From Phascolarctos cinereus (lineage: Eukaryota; Chordata; Mammalia; Diprotodontia; Phascolarctidae), in assembly GCF_002099425.1 (NCBI RefSeq), contig NW_018344125.1, positions 5,451,001-5,515,000 on the forward strand: a stretch of 64,000 nucleotides of DNA, read 5' to 3'. A model generated the notes under the pieces. That model worked only from the letters and a program-made list of their open reading frames with translations. It ran no database searches and was not told the DNA's origin. Both the position numbers and the translations under genes were made by a program. Shown here in pieces: positions 63,479 through 64,000 of this stretch (position 1 is the stretch's first letter; each line of letters begins with the position of its first letter).

Positions 63479-63555
63479 CAAGCCTGTTTTACATTTTCTA
63501 CATTTTTTGTGGGCTGCCTGAAATCCTTTGGTGGGGTGTTTGTTGGGTAAGCCTG
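63479..63555. mobile_element. 77-bp miniature of the second hAT-like family
   Basis: Flanked by a perfect 8-bp duplication, GCCTAAGG, at 63471-63478 and 63556-63563. It shares the 15-bp stretch GAAATCCTTTGGTGG with the MITE at 57191-57365. Confidence 0.75.
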
Positions 63556-63854
63556 GCCTAAGGCCTGATTTTTCTTTCTTTTTTTCTGCATTAAATTTTC
63601 AGTGGTCTTTTGTTTTCAGATCACTTTTGTCTTTAAATACCCTTACCCAGCAAGCCATTGCATCTAACAACAACAATAACAAAAAAAAAAAAAGGAAAAA
63701 GAAGGGGAAAAAAGCAGTCAGGCAAAACTTATCAACAGGTCAAACAATTCTAACAATGCATGCAATATTCCAAACCTGCATTCCCCCACCTCTTCAAGGG
63801 AAGGAAGAAAATGCATTTTCTCATCTTTTCTTAAAGGACCAGTTGGGTCATATT
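63556..63854. other. Unassigned sequence
   Basis: A/T-rich with an AAC/A-rich tract near 63665-63715; may be LINE-related. Confidence 0.35.
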
Positions 63855-64000
63855 ATTCTTTTTTTTTTTTTAATTAATTTATTTTGAATTGTCAACAATC
63901 ACTTCCATAAGCTTTTGAGTTTTAAATATTTCTCCCCCTCCTTTCCCACCTCCCTCCCCAAGACTGCAGTGCAATCTGATACAGGCTATACACATACATT
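63855..64000 (-). mobile_element. L1 LINE 3' end, antisense, cut by the window edge
   Basis: T-rich start followed by attgtcaacaatcacttcca and cccctcctttcccacctccc, the antisense of an L1 3' UTR. It continues past the window. Confidence 0.65.

Overview
The window is mammalian nuclear DNA, almost certainly from a marsupial. It is dense with marsupial-type SINEs (tRNA-derived CORE-SINEs of the MAR1/WSINE kind, some carrying a BovB/RTE-like 3' tail), L1 copies with marsupial-type 3' ends, an RTE LINE, and older L2 and MIR copies. Nothing bacterial or viral in organisation is present. The species cannot be fixed from the sequence alone.

The only gene I can support is PRPS1 (ribose-phosphate pyrophosphokinase 1) on the minus strand. 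All seven coding exons are present, from the ATG at 48312-48314 to the stop at 28103-28105. Every junction is GT-AG and the exon lengths (122, 184, 99, 125, 174, 160, 93) add up to exactly 318 codons plus a stop. The first exon lies in a CpG island (about 47720-48760) with two reverse CCAAT boxes, a GC box and a TATA-like element. PRPS1 lies on the human X (Xq22.3), in the part of the X shared with marsupials, so this window is probably from a marsupial X chromosome.

Layout: 1-19780 is intergenic, made of L2, L1, SINE, MIR and foldback hAT MITE copies. 18970-19765 is low-copy-looking sequence with short open frames that I could not identify. 19766-22515 is a hierarchical minisatellite (18-bp subunit, 54-bp unit, about 540-bp higher-order block) holding a TA/TG-rich island. 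22516-27700 is mostly unassigned sequence downstream of PRPS1. 27737-48500 is PRPS1, with L1, RTE, L2, MIR and SINE copies in introns 1, 2 and 4. 48770-64000 is upstream intergenic DNA with nested transposons; the clearest case is an L1 holding a SINE that holds a solo LTR, with a separate hAT MITE in the same L1.

I see no operon-like or novel multi-gene system. The most notable features are the minisatellite hierarchy, the foldback hAT MITE family with recognisable target duplications, the nested insertions that give a relative chronology, and the PRPS1 promoter with a tiny upstream reading frame.
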